The notes under the pieces were generated by a model. The model was not told the origin of the DNA. It searched no databases and worked only from the letters and a program-made list of their open reading frames with translations. A DNA stretch of 64,000 nt from Leptonema illini DSM 21528 (GTDB lineage Bacteria; Spirochaetota; Leptospiria; Leptospirales; Leptonemataceae). This document shows positions 43,972-54,435 of this stretch, piece by piece. The stretch covers positions 3,218,156 to 3,282,155 of the forward strand of contig NZ_JH597773.1 in the NCBI RefSeq assembly GCF_000243335.1, written 5' to 3'. The position numbers and the translations under genes are program-made. Every line of letters begins with the position of its first letter. Positions within the stretch are counted from its first letter, which is position 1.

Positions 43972-44736
43972 ATGGAAGGCATGCTTGAGAAGGTGGAAGT
44001 CCCGGCAGGTTTCGGGTCAGCGGTGGAGGCGGTTGTTCCGGAGTTGCTTCCGGGGGAGTGCACGAATATAGAAGGGGCGACAGAGGCATGGAAGAATCTC
44101 CAGTCGGAGTTCCGACCTGCCTTCAAAATCGTCGAGGTCGGAACTCCGACCGGGCTTTCAAGGAGCAGACAGGCCCTCGTACCCCCGGATTTTGAATGGC
44201 CCATCTGCAGGGAATGTGGCAGCGAGCTGGTCCTGAAGCATCAGATCCACCGACAGGATGCCCCCGGGTTGCCGGCTCCCGCCGGGAAAGACCTTTTTCT
44301 GGCCTTCCTGTGCCCGGAGGACTGTGGCGAGGAAGAGCCCGAGCATTTTTTGACCTTTCTGGACTCCAGGTCGGAACTCCGACCGGCCACTGAGGGCCCC
44401 CACGCCGAACCGATCGGCCTCCAGTTCGAGCCGTTCCGGGATCATCCGGGCATATCAGAACTCCAGCCGATTGCCGGCACAGACTGGATTGCCGTCGGCC
44501 TTGCCGATTGTGAGCTTCTTGAGAACGGCAAGCCTGTGCCGTTCCTGGACGGAATCGACCAGCACCACTTGAATAGCGAAAAGACAGGCGGCTATGTAAG
44601 CTGGGTCCAATGGGCCTGGCGGTGCTGTTCCTCCGCCCTCATGCCTGTCACGCAAATCGAATGGGCTGAAGGCTACTGGTATGTCATGGCCTGCCCGGAC
44701 TGCGGCAAATTGCACACCGAATATCAGGGGACCTGA
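43972..44736 (+). CDS. hypothetical protein with cysteine pairs, DUF1963-like
   Basis: 254 residues. Two likely zinc sites are WPICRECGSEL (about 75-85) and the closing MACPDCGKLH; CCSS lies in the region GGYVSWVQWAWRCC, which recalls the GGxPxWIQ motif of DUF1963/YwqG proteins. No signal peptide. The gene carries three palindrome copies, read as QSEFRPA, EVGTPTG and RSELRPA, which add stretches that look unrelated to the fold. It is followed one base later by the start of the next gene. The function is unknown. The start could be the second Met (43981). Confidence 0.6.
   Translation: MEGMLEKVEVPAGFGSAVEAVVPELLPGECTNIEGATEAWKNLQSEFRPAFKIVEVGTPTGLSRSRQALVPPDFEWPICRECGSELVLKHQIHRQDAPGLPAPAGKDLFLAFLCPEDCGEEEPEHFLTFLDSRSELRPATEGPHAEPIGLQFEPFRDHPGISELQPIAGTDWIAVGLADCELLENGKPVPFLDGIDQHHLNSEKTGGYVSWVQWAWRCCSSALMPVTQIEWAEGYWYVMACPDCGKLHTEYQGT
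44103..44118. repeat. GGAACTCC palindrome, copy 2
   Basis: GTCGGAGTTCCGACCT inside the DUF1963-like gene, read as S-E-F-R-P. It lies only 20 bases from copy 3 and in the opposite orientation of its central two bases. Confidence 0.85.
44136..44151. repeat. GGAACTCC palindrome, copy 3
   Basis: Exact GGTCGGAACTCCGACC, read as V-G-T-P-T. With copy 2 it flanks the codons for AFKIVE. Confidence 0.9.
44369..44384. repeat. GGAACTCC palindrome, copy 4
   Basis: Exact 16-base unit, read as R-S-E-L-R-P in the same gene as copies 2 and 3 but in a different frame from copy 3. Confidence 0.9.
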
Positions 44737-44737
44737 G

Positions 44738-46381
44738 ATGACCGAATCCTTTGAACAACTGGCGCGCAGCGTGGCTGCCGACCTTGCATCTCATTCAGGG
44801 ATTGAGACGATCTCGCTTCATACGGAGCGGCATAGAAATGTGATTCGGCTAACGATGCGTCCTTCATCCGGAACGAATGAGGCGGTGTTTCCTTATTCAC
44901 AGTGGCATGATGATCTGTCGCGAACGCCGGATCGGTCGCTTCGCACATGGTCGAGACGACTTGTCCGCCGTATATTCGCGCATCTTCCACAAGACTGGAA
45001 TCAGCGACTTCCTGTTTCTTTTTACTGGATTACGGGCAACGGATCGCATTCCGTCGGAACGTCGGCGTCGCTTGCCTTCCCCACCGACGAACGGACAGGC
45101 GAATACATCACCGACGGAGCCCTGCGGGGTGGCGGCGTTCTTGTCTGTTGTGAGCGCTGCATCGCCTTCCTTGACGGCGCTCGCTCCTATGTTTATCCAT
45201 TAGACGAGATCGATGATCTTGCTCTTGAAGATGTGCATGAGAGCGGCAGCATCGAGTTTCACTGCCGTAATGAAAACGTAGGCATCGAGCTGCACGGGCG
45301 TTATGACGGCAACCTGCCTGCCGACGTACTTGCTTATTTTTCAGAGGATCGTTTCCCTCCGTATCGCGAGATGTTCAAAAGTAACGATGTGCAGCGTATC
45401 TACGCGCATGCAGATCGCATCCTGTCCTCGAAATCAAAAAGGGCGTATCATTACCTGATCCTTCTCGCCTATTTCAAGAAGCAGGATTTTCCGTTCGTCT
45501 GTGAGGTAGCAAAGAGAGGCGCCACGCAGTTCGATCTGTCTCTCGAACTTCTCGACAGCGCCACGCCGGCCTTTCTGAAAACCGGACGCTTCTCGGAACA
45601 GCTCGATCTCTTCAACCAATCCGTGCATACAATCCTTTCCGTTCCCGGAACCGATAGATGCACATTGTGGATGAATCTTGTCGGTAATACTCTTGTTTCA
45701 GTCTGCATGGCCGATGCAGCCGTTCAGAATGAATTCGCCCGTCAGTATTACTTCGAAGATGCAAGGGAAGAGTGGGGTCCGAGCGGACGTCTCTTCTATC
45801 ATAACTTCGCCTGTCTTTTCGCAAGACTCTCTGACTATGGCCGCTGGTGTCGTGCCCTGGAGCTGGCTCGGGAGTTTGGCGAAAATAAGGATCAGATCGA
45901 AGGCGAAGAAGACTTTGCGCCGATGCTTGCCACGTCCGCCGGTCGTCAGTTTGTCGATCAACTGCTTTCGCGTGAGGGACGCTTCTCTCAAAGCGAAAGA
46001 CGGTTAACGATGACCGATCTGATTCGCCAGCGCGGAGCCGGCGAGAATCACAGGCTTGTAAATATCCTGAAAGAGAAAACACCCGAGGCGATCGCCTATG
46101 CGCGGGATATTCTGCAGCAGCCCTTTGCCTCAAATATGGACAGACAGGAGTGCTTCTTTGCATTGCTCGGAGCGGATGGCGATGAGAATCTTCGCATTGC
46201 GAGAGAGGCCTATGAGCGCTACGGCGTCCATGAGTCCTGGGACTTCTATCCGGGGTTTACAGGGCTGAACGTATTTTATAGCGATGCAGCGCGTTTTGCC
46301 GAAAATGCTCGCTCGATCATGGGCTCAGATGCAGATTTCTTGATCGAGCAGTATTTGAATTCATCGAAGCAAGAAAGCTGA
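44738..46381 (+). CDS. hypothetical protein (547 aa)
   Basis: Not recognised. It is taken from the ATG at 44738, one base after the stop of the previous gene; the frame runs 57 bases further upstream but only inside that gene. The first 130 residues may form a mixed alpha/beta domain (SLHTERHRNVIRLTMRPSSG; HLPQDWNQRLPVSFYWITGNG). Residues about 140-210 look like a small PH-like barrel (GVLVCCERCIAFLDGARSYVYPL). The remaining 330 residues are helical hairpins of TPR/HEAT character. No signal peptide or membrane helix. The tight spacing with both neighbours suggests one transcript of three genes. Confidence 0.65.
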   Translation: MTESFEQLARSVAADLASHSGIETISLHTERHRNVIRLTMRPSSGTNEAVFPYSQWHDDLSRTPDRSLRTWSRRLVRRIFAHLPQDWNQRLPVSFYWITGNGSHSVGTSASLAFPTDERTGEYITDGALRGGGVLVCCERCIAFLDGARSYVYPLDEIDDLALEDVHESGSIEFHCRNENVGIELHGRYDGNLPADVLAYFSEDRFPPYREMFKSNDVQRIYAHADRILSSKSKRAYHYLILLAYFKKQDFPFVCEVAKRGATQFDLSLELLDSATPAFLKTGRFSEQLDLFNQSVHTILSVPGTDRCTLWMNLVGNTLVSVCMADAAVQNEFARQYYFEDAREEWGPSGRLFYHNFACLFARLSDYGRWCRALELAREFGENKDQIEGEEDFAPMLATSAGRQFVDQLLSREGRFSQSERRLTMTDLIRQRGAGENHRLVNILKEKTPEAIAYARDILQQPFASNMDRQECFFALLGADGDENLRIAREAYERYGVHESWDFYPGFTGLNVFYSDAARFAENARSIMGSDADFLIEQYLNSSKQES

Positions 46382-46404
46382 TCCACAGCAAAGAAAGGAG
46401 TGCC

Positions 46405-46812
46405 GTGGCTATGACAGGATCGCAGATACAGGAAAAGCTGAAACAATTCGCCGGACGACGCGTGACTGTTGCGTACGATCATCCATTTCAGCGAGATGCA
46501 CGTCGATATCACTACGTACCTCGCAGAGAGGATTTTGATCAGGATTCTTTTTATGAGCTCATAGAAAGCTTTGATGGATATATGATCGATAATGGCCGCC
46601 CTCTCGACTTTGAAAGCGTTTATATTCTCTCCTGTGAAGACGGCATTGAGATAGACGACGAAGGTGAAATCGAGTATGTGCAGGTCGGAGACGCATACGT
46701 ATTCGACTTTGAAAGCGGGTCTGTGCTTCATTGTGAAGGAGGCCGTTGCTCGACGGCTTTTGCGAACTTAGATAGTTATGTTGCTCGCTTATCGTTGCGC
46801 AGTCAAACCTGA
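46405..46812 (+). CDS. small acidic hypothetical protein (135 aa)
   Basis: 135 residues from GTG 46405, or 133 from ATG 46411; the Shine-Dalgarno AAAGGAG fits either. It is acidic, with a beta-rich middle (VYILSCEDGIEIDDEGEIEYVQVGDAYVFDFESGSV), no signal peptide and no known motif. It follows the 547-aa protein gene by 23 bases. Size and acidity recall immunity or SUKH-type proteins, but I cannot support that assignment. Confidence 0.6.
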   Translation: MAMTGSQIQEKLKQFAGRRVTVAYDHPFQRDARRYHYVPRREDFDQDSFYELIESFDGYMIDNGRPLDFESVYILSCEDGIEIDDEGEIEYVQVGDAYVFDFESGSVLHCEGGRCSTAFANLDSYVARLSLRSQT

Positions 46813-46892
46813 GTATACCTTCGTCTTTTACCCGCAGAGAAGCGCTGGCCCGTCTCAACAATCGGGTCTCGAACCAGCTTGAAAGCCCCTTC

Positions 46893-48407
46893 TTACCTGG
46901 CCCTTTCTTCGGGAGCATAGCTCTGCCAGCCGCCGCCGAGAACGCGATAGAGCCTGATGAAATTCGAGATGCTCTCGCCTTCGCTGATGGCGAGTTCATT
47001 CTGTCGCGAAAGCATCGTCTGTTCGGCGGTGAGCACGTCTGAAAAGGCGACCAGACCGGTTTGATACTTCAATCGCGTAAGCATGGCCGCCTTTTCGGCA
47101 TGGGCAGCCGCTCGTCCAAGGGCCAGACGTCGCTCTTCTTCCTGTGTATAAGCCACAAGAGCGACGTTGATCTCGCTTAACGCAGAAAGTAGCGTCTGTT
47201 CGTAGGCGTGAAAGGCCTCGGACTTCGTCGCCTTCTGTATATCGACGCGGCGACGGATCGCTCCGGCATCGAAGATATTCCAGCTCAGGCGAAGACCGAT
47301 CGAAGCGATCGACGTATCGGTGCTGCCCGTCGTCGTGTAGCTCAGCGTTCCGGGAAGCGTGAGCTTCGGATAAAGATCAGACTTGCGGACGCCAATGCGC
47401 GCCGTTTCTGCGGCCAGCTTACGCTCGGCCCGACGAATATCAGGACGCCTTCGGATCGCATCGGCAGGCGTATCGATCACAAGGCGATCGGGCAACCGGG
47501 GCCGTGTTTTTGCGGCAAGCAGCTCCAGCGTCTTTTTCGAGAAGGCCTCGGGCTGTAATCCAAGCAGAGCGGCAAGCGTGAAGCGCGTCTGAGCGATGCC
47601 TGCCTTCAGCGTCGGAATCTGAGAATTCGTCGTCTCGATATTGAGACGGGCCTGCTCTTCATCGAGTCCATCCGACAGTCCGGCCTGGACGCGATAGAGC
47701 GCAAGATCAAGCGAGGACTGCTGTATTTTGAGGTTGTTCTCGGAGATTTCAAGTCGGCGTTCATAGGTACGAAGAGAGATATAGTTAAGCGCCACCTCGG
47801 CCACAAGGCTGGTTAACGCATCTCTGTAGGCCTCATGCGCCGATTGCAGATCGGCCTCCGCCGCCTCAAGGGCCCGGCGGTTGCCTCCGAACAGATCGAT
47901 CTCCCAGCTTGCATCAAGACTGCCCGTACGCGTCTCTTTTCGCGACGTGATCGGCTTTCCGCTTTCGTTCCTCTCCAAAAGGGCCTTCGCCAAATCGGTG
48001 GATGTCGTGGGAGTATGATCGGTCTGCACCCGACTCTGCTGGTCTGTGATGGCTCCGTTTGCATCAATGGTCGGAAAAAAGGCCGCATAGGCTAACCCTC
48101 GATTGGCCCGAGCGGCCACAAGTCGGTCGGCGGCCTGCATCAGCGTGCGGTTGTTCTTTACGGCCTCATGCACAAGCTCGTTCAGCGCCGGATCCTCCGT
48201 CTTCTGCCAGAACCGGGCAATCCACTGCGGATCAAGCTCCGACACGTGCATGCCCGGAAGATCGGCCTGCCACTTCGACTGAAGCTCCACTGTCGGCGCC
48301 TCGTAGTCGGGCCCGACACTGATGCACCCGTGAAAGACGATCGTTAACAGCGGGGCGAACGTAATTTTGAAAATCCTGAGTCTCATTGGTATGCCGGATG
48401 TGTCCAT
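46893..48407 (-). CDS. outer-membrane efflux lipoprotein (NodT/TolC family)
   Basis: 504 residues. The N-terminal signal ends in a lipobox at VFHGC, followed by the family hallmark ISVGPDYEAP. Two OEP repeats of long helices then follow (NRTLMQAADRLVAARANRGLAYAAFFP and the second half from LAAETARIGVRKSDLYPKLTL), with the closing LYRVLGGGWQ typical of NodT. The trimer forms the outer-membrane channel of a tripartite exporter. The ATG at 48407 directly follows the permease stop; an internal Met at 48386 is an alternative start. It is the last gene of the exporter operon. Confidence 0.93.
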   Translation of the reverse strand: MDTSGIPMRLRIFKITFAPLLTIVFHGCISVGPDYEAPTVELQSKWQADLPGMHVSELDPQWIARFWQKTEDPALNELVHEAVKNNRTLMQAADRLVAARANRGLAYAAFFPTIDANGAITDQQSRVQTDHTPTTSTDLAKALLERNESGKPITSRKETRTGSLDASWEIDLFGGNRRALEAAEADLQSAHEAYRDALTSLVAEVALNYISLRTYERRLEISENNLKIQQSSLDLALYRVQAGLSDGLDEEQARLNIETTNSQIPTLKAGIAQTRFTLAALLGLQPEAFSKKTLELLAAKTRPRLPDRLVIDTPADAIRRRPDIRRAERKLAAETARIGVRKSDLYPKLTLPGTLSYTTTGSTDTSIASIGLRLSWNIFDAGAIRRRVDIQKATKSEAFHAYEQTLLSALSEINVALVAYTQEEERRLALGRAAAHAEKAAMLTRLKYQTGLVAFSDVLTAEQTMLSRQNELAISEGESISNFIRLYRVLGGGWQSYAPEERAR

Positions 48408-49609
<1,202 letters not shown>

Positions 49610-49613
<4 letters not shown>

Positions 49614-50374
49614 AGGCGTTCCTCCCGTTCGATGCAGCCATCCCGGAAGTGCACGATGCGGCTGGAATACTGCGCCATATCGGGCTCATGCGTCACCATC
49701 ACGATGGTGATCCCCTGATCTCGATTGAAGGATTGAAGAAGCTCCATCGTTTCGATGCTGCGGGCCGTATCGAGGTTGCCTGTCGGCTCGTCGGCCAGGA
49801 GCACAATCGGACGGGTGACGATGGCCCGGGCGATGGCAACGCGCTGTTGCTGTCCTCCGCTGAGCTCGCCGGGTGTGTGATGGGCCCGATCGGCCAGTCC
49901 GACGGCTCGCAGGGCGTCAAGAGCAAGCTCATGCCGCTCCGAGGTCGGAACTCCGCGGTAAATCAGAGGCAGCTCGACATTCTCAAGAGCGGTCGTTCTT
50001 GAGAGCAGATTGAACCCCTGAAAAACGAATCCGAGGTAATTCCGCCGCAGAAGGGCTCGCTGTTTGCTTGTAAGCGTTCCCGCATCGACGCCGTTGAACA
50101 GATACCGCCCCGACGTCGGCGAATCGAGGCAGCCGAGGATGTTCATACACGTCGACTTGCCCGATCCGCTCGGGCCCATCAGCGAGATGAACTCCCCCTC
50201 TTGCACGCTGAGATCGATTCCCGCAAGGGCGTGCACGGCCGCATCGCCCTGACCGTAGATGCGGCGCAGTTGCTCAAGGCGGATGACTTCGTTACGCGGG
50301 AAAGAGTCCTCATGCCGGATGGTATCGCTCCGTGAGGCGGATTGACGGCCCGATGTCTTTCGAGATCGCGCCAT
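49610..50374 (-). CDS. MacB/LolD-type ABC transporter ATP-binding protein
   Basis: 254 residues. After a 30-residue N-terminal extension the ABC domain shows Walker [10 protein letters not shown], the Q-loop region [20 protein letters not shown], signature [14 protein letters not shown] and Walker [13 protein letters not shown]. It energises the adjacent FtsX-type permease. The start follows the adaptor stop directly and the stop overlaps the permease start by four bases. A degenerate palindrome lies in [11 protein letters not shown], a loop between Q-loop and signature. Confidence 0.95.
49943..49958. repeat. GGAACTCC palindrome, copy 7 (degenerate right arm)
   Basis: GGTCGGAACTCCGCGG in the ATPase gene, read on the minus strand as R-G-V-P-T-S. 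Confidence 0.65.
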
Positions 50375-51649
50375 CTACTTTGCCTCGATCATCTCGATGA
50401 TGAGATCGGTTCCGGGTTTGAGGTCGCCTTCGGTGATCACCGTGTTCGTTCCGTCGGTGGAGCCCGTTTTCACGGCGATGGCAACGGGCTGCTTCTCTTT
50501 TACCGTCCACACACGCTTCTCGCCGTTCTGCGATGGCGGACGCGATCTGCGCGGAGGGCCGGGCATCAGACTTGCGATGAAGCTCTTTTTCGGTGCCTCA
50601 ACGGGCGGTGCGAAGCGCAGGGCCGCATTCGGAACGACAAGCACGTCGGTTAACTTCTCCACAACGATCTCAGCGGTCGCCGTCATGCCAGGCCGCAGCA
50701 CCAGGTCGTTGTTATTCACGCGAAGCGTCGTTTCGTAGGTAACGACGGCCTCCGATGTCGAGGTGCTTGCCGTAGGCGCAAAGCGAACACGAGTGATCTT
50801 CGCGTCAAAGACGCGTCCCGGAAAGGCGTCGACGGTGAACGTCGCCGCCTGCCCCGTATGCACGCGACCGATATCGGCCTCGTCGACCTCCGCTTTGAGA
50901 ACAAGCTGCGTCAGGTTCTCGGCGATCACAAAAAGCTCGGGCGTTGAGAACGAGGCGGCCACCGTCTGGCCCGGCTCGATCTTGCGTTGCAGCACGATAC
51001 CGTTAATCGGAGCCCGTATCACAGACTTCTTAAGATTGATCTCGGTCACGGCAAGCCTTGCCTTCGCTTCTTTGATAGAAGCTTTAGCCGAGTTCTCTTT
51101 TGCAACGGCCCGGTTCATCGTAGAGCGGGCCGTCAAGAGATCCTGCTTTGAGGGAGTCAGGCCTCCGCTTAAACGATGCAGCTCTTCGAGCTTCTTGAGA
51201 TTCTCGCGCGCCTCATCCAGCGTGGCCCGCGCCTCCACCAATCCGGCCTCGGCCGAGCTGACGGATGAAAAGGCCTGACTGTATTCGGCCTCAAGCTTAT
51301 CGGTATTCAGGCGTGCAAGCGCCTGGCCCTTCTTTACGCGATCGTTCTCGTCGACAAGAACCTCCTGCACGATTCCTGATATCTCAGTACCGACCGTCAC
51401 CTCTTTAACGGGCTCCAGCGTTCCCGTCGCCGTAACGACGACGGTCAGATTGCCTTTCTCGGCCTTGACCGTGCGAAACGTCGTTCCGTTGCCACTGCCG
51501 GTAAAGAAGTAGAACGTAAGCAGAAGAACGAGGACGGCTCCGCCTCCGATCAGCGGCCATCGGTAACGCGAAGCGGACGACTCCACAGCCTGCAGGCTGC
51601 GACGGATGTCATCCGCACCGGCATTCCGATCAGAAGAGAAAAGCGCCAT
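50375..51649 (-). CDS. MacA-type periplasmic adaptor (HlyD family)
   Basis: 424 residues from ATG 51649, preceded by GAGG. A membrane anchor (WPLIGGGAVLVLLLTFYFF) is followed by a biotinyl-lipoyl half (VTVGTEISGIVQEVLVDENDRVKKGQALARL) and a long alpha hairpin (about 120-215). The second lipoyl half begins VIRAPINGIVLQRKIEPGQTV, followed by the beta-barrel and membrane-proximal domains. It bridges the inner-membrane ABC complex and the NodT-type channel encoded downstream. It is the first of four contiguous genes (adaptor, ATPase, permease, channel). Confidence 0.94.
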   Translation of the reverse strand: MALFSSDRNAGADDIRRSLQAVESSASRYRWPLIGGGAVLVLLLTFYFFTGSGNGTTFRTVKAEKGNLTVVVTATGTLEPVKEVTVGTEISGIVQEVLVDENDRVKKGQALARLNTDKLEAEYSQAFSSVSSAEAGLVEARATLDEARENLKKLEELHRLSGGLTPSKQDLLTARSTMNRAVAKENSAKASIKEAKARLAVTEINLKKSVIRAPINGIVLQRKIEPGQTVAASFSTPELFVIAENLTQLVLKAEVDEADIGRVHTGQAATFTVDAFPGRVFDAKITRVRFAPTASTSTSEAVVTYETTLRVNNNDLVLRPGMTATAEIVVEKLTDVLVVPNAALRFAPPVEAPKKSFIASLMPGPPRRSRPPSQNGEKRVWTVKEKQPVAIAVKTGSTDGTNTVITEGDLKPGTDLIIEMIEAK

Positions 51650-51782
51650 AGAACCTCGCATTCAATAAGAGCCGTACAGATGGGATACCCGCAGGAATCA
51701 GAAAAGGTTCACGCAGAGTTCAGGCAAGAGAGATTCGCGGCCAGAAAATGAGAGGATAGCAGGGATTTGTAAAAAGAGGTAA

Positions 51783-51804
51783 GGCCCACCGATATCGATG
51801 GGCC
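51783..51804 (-). terminator. intrinsic terminator after the Calx-beta gene
   Basis: GGCCCA...TGGGCC outer arms with a CGATATCG core and one mismatch make a near-perfect 22-base palindrome. On the minus strand CTTTTTAC follows 7 bases later. It ends transcription of the Calx-beta/DUF1554 gene. The 190 bases between the adaptor start and that gene's stop hold only this and the next hairpin. Confidence 0.65.
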
Positions 51805-51824
51805 CTGCCTGAAGCGTGAGAGTG

Positions 51825-51842
51825 CTCATCCCACGGGATGAG
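51825..51842. terminator. 8-bp stem hairpin directly behind the Calx-beta stop
   Basis: CTCATCCC-AC-GGGATGAG, 9 bases from the stop codon. No T-run follows at once, so it may protect the 3' end of the mRNA together with the stronger hairpin at 51783. Confidence 0.4.
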
Positions 51843-51851
51843 CGGAGGTCG

Positions 51852-54099
51852 TTACTGCTGTACGCAGATGAGTCGACGTGTGGTCGTCAATCCGCAATCG
51901 CTGATACCCTTACTGAGTGCATCCGCTTTGACGGATGTACCTCCCTGACCGTAAGTCGTTTCGTATGGGGGCCCCCCGGTATTGTTCTGAGTCCAGCCAA
52001 GACATGTGTTTGCGGCAGTAGTCATGTTGGAGTTAAGACCAGTCCAGTACGTGACCCCTGCATTTGTCGTGAAAGCGTTGTCGAGTGAGCTGATCAACGC
52101 GTTGCTGTTGGTCTGGAAGACCTTCGTAGAATAGGGGCCGGCTCCTCCCCCTATATCCTTACGATAGTAGCCTGTGCTCGGCTGTAGGATCCAGCCGACC
52201 GCACCAGTAGCATCTGTTCCGCTTGTTGTGGCGACGCGAGTGCTGCTATCGACAAGGAAGGCCTTGTAGGTGCCCCAGGAAGGTTTTCCGTAATCCGTAT
52301 CGTTACAGTACGTGTCGGCCTGCGACATTCCAACCGTGAAGTTGGGGTTGAATTCTGGAATAGCACCATCCGTGATGAAAATAACCTTATCTTTATCTAT
52401 GTTGTTGATCGGACAGATGCCCGGCGGGGTAATCTCGTTGTAGTACGGATCGCCGGATGATATGGCACCGAAGGTAACGCAACTGGGTTGCGGTCCGTCG
52501 GCTCGGTTATCATTCGTTACAGGAGTTACTGTGATCGGCACGCAGGTGTTTGCGGCCGAAATCGTCACGGTTGACGGACTAACGCTGGAGCATTCCGTGC
52601 TACCGCCCGAACAGCTGATCGAAAAAGAAACGGACGAGCTGGGTGCTGCGCCGGCCATTTTCAGGCCAAATTTGCCAGTTGTACCGCTTTCACTTGAGTT
52701 CCTCGTAGCGTCGGCGCCGCCCGCGTCGCAGACCTGGAGGGCCTGTTCGTTATCGGTGTTTCTGAGAGATACGGTTTGAGCTGAGGCATGCAATGTTCCG
52801 CAGGACGTGCTTACATCCAAAGTATATTGGACATTTCCATCGAAAATTGCGTCGTCCTGACCTGTGATTTCAATTCGGTTCGTCCCCGAATTAGACATCG
52901 TATTCCAGTTTGACGAGTTGATATTGACCGTTCCCGTCGCAGGAGATCCACCAACACCACCGCCTGCATAAGTCACGACACCCTCCGTTTCATCGTTACT
53001 GAAAGCCGAAACCGTACACGTGCCAGGGTTATTCTTGCCAATCCACCATAAGGTTGCCTTCCCGCCCCCTTCAGATGTTCCGAAGCCACCGGAGCGTCGG
53101 CAACTGACAACGGAATTTGTGCCGTCATTATCACAGCTAAAGAGACTGAAGACAGGCCTGGCAACCTTGCTGGTTTCGTTATAGCCATAGAGCTTATTCG
53201 CATATTGACCATCGCCTGTGATGCCGCTAACACGAACTGTGTAATCCTTGTTTCCTTCATTCGTGCTATCGGAGGCTCCTGTGACCGTGACGGTTTGCGG
53301 AATATTCCAGTTTGCAGGTGTGAAAATCAAGCTATTAGTGTTCAATGTCCCGTCATTATTTGAGGTCGTTACTTCGAGGGATACGACCACGTTACCCAAC
53401 GGTTCTGAACGCAGCTTCATTGTCCACTGCGAGAAGCACGCCGTATCAAGTCTGGCGCTATCATCCGTTGCGAAGCCTGATATAGTCGTGGCACCACTTC
53501 CAGTCGTGTAAGTGTTTTCAGCACAATCATTCTGGTTTTTCGCTACAATGACAAAACCCGGTGTGTCATTGTCTATATAGTTAATGGTTACTCCGTTGAC
53601 CTCAACATTGGAGAGAGTTGCTTTGCGATTGTTGTAGTTAGGATCGAGGCTCACCGCCGCCTTCACTGCTACAAGGAACTGAATTGTCCCGTCACCAATA
53701 TCATCATTAGCGGGGACAAAATCGATTTTCTGGACTGTATCCCAGTTGGATGGAGTAAAAGTCACCGTCATGGTATTGGCGGGCGTATCGCCCGATCCTT
53801 GTAGTCTCAAGCCACCGAGACGGTCAACAGGTTTGACCGCTCCATCCCAACCTGAAGGATCGAAGACGGCGTCGATTTCAATCACAACATCGCTCGTTGG
53901 CTTTGTGTTCAGAACAAGGTCGAACGTGCTGATTTGACCCGTGGCTTCAATAGCTTGCGGGAAGGGATTCGTTACTATAATCTTCGGCTCATCGTCATCA
54001 ATAAGAGTTACGTCGACATCTGGTGGATTGATGTTTCCATAATTTGTTGCCTGACCGAGGACAACTTTGAAATTAATATCACCATCCGCTACATCATTA
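51852..54099 (-). pseudogene. Calx-beta/DUF1554 lipoprotein gene, C-terminal part (split by IS)
   Basis: About 748 codons of the interrupted gene. It holds several Calx-beta-like repeats, each with a strand pattern around FTPANWNIPQTVTVTGASD or FTPSNWDTVQKIDFVPAND. A C-terminal DUF1554 domain (about the last 180 residues) starts KVIFITDG and contains the paired cysteines and GVTYWTGLNSNM...CLGWTQNN. DUF1554 proteins are known from Leptospira as surface-associated, lectin-like proteins. The part has no start signal or signal peptide of its own; the frame begins inside the IS. It would not be exported as a separate product. Confidence 0.85.
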
Positions 54100-54153
54100 T
54101 GATCTTCCCCCCTTTTCCTGGACAGGAGACAGTAAAATGAAAAGGGGTAATTT

Positions 54154-54435
54154 ATGGGCAAAAGAGGCCAGCATTACGATGATAGCTTTCGCAGAATGGC
54201 GGTGGATCGGTGGATTCGCGGCGGCAAAACCAGCAAGGAAGTAGCCGACGATCTTGGAATCTCTGTCAATTCCTTGAGAGCATGGAAAGCGCTGTATCTA
54301 TCAGAACCGGGTGGACCCCAGCAGCAAAACCTGCAAGAGGAAGTTAATCGTTTAAAAAAGGAAGTCATGGAGCTACAGGAGGAGCGCGATATTCTAAAAA
54401 AGTCCGTTGCCATCTTCTTGAAACCCCGAAAATGA
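54154..54435 (+). CDS. IS3-family transposase OrfA
   Basis: 93 residues: a helix-turn-helix that binds the inverted repeats (RRMAVDRWIRGGKTSKEVADD then LGISVNSLRAWK) and a leucine-zipper-like helix (LQEEVNRLKKEVMELQEERDILKK). The heptamer A-AAA-AAG at 54396-54402 is in the proper phase for -1 ribosomal frameshifting. It would join OrfA to the OrfB frame, which is open across the junction. The stop codon also overlaps the OrfB ATG (ATGA), so OrfB alone can be made by coupling. Confidence 0.93.
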   Translation: MGKRGQHYDDSFRRMAVDRWIRGGKTSKEVADDLGISVNSLRAWKALYLSEPGGPQQQNLQEEVNRLKKEVMELQEERDILKKSVAIFLKPRK

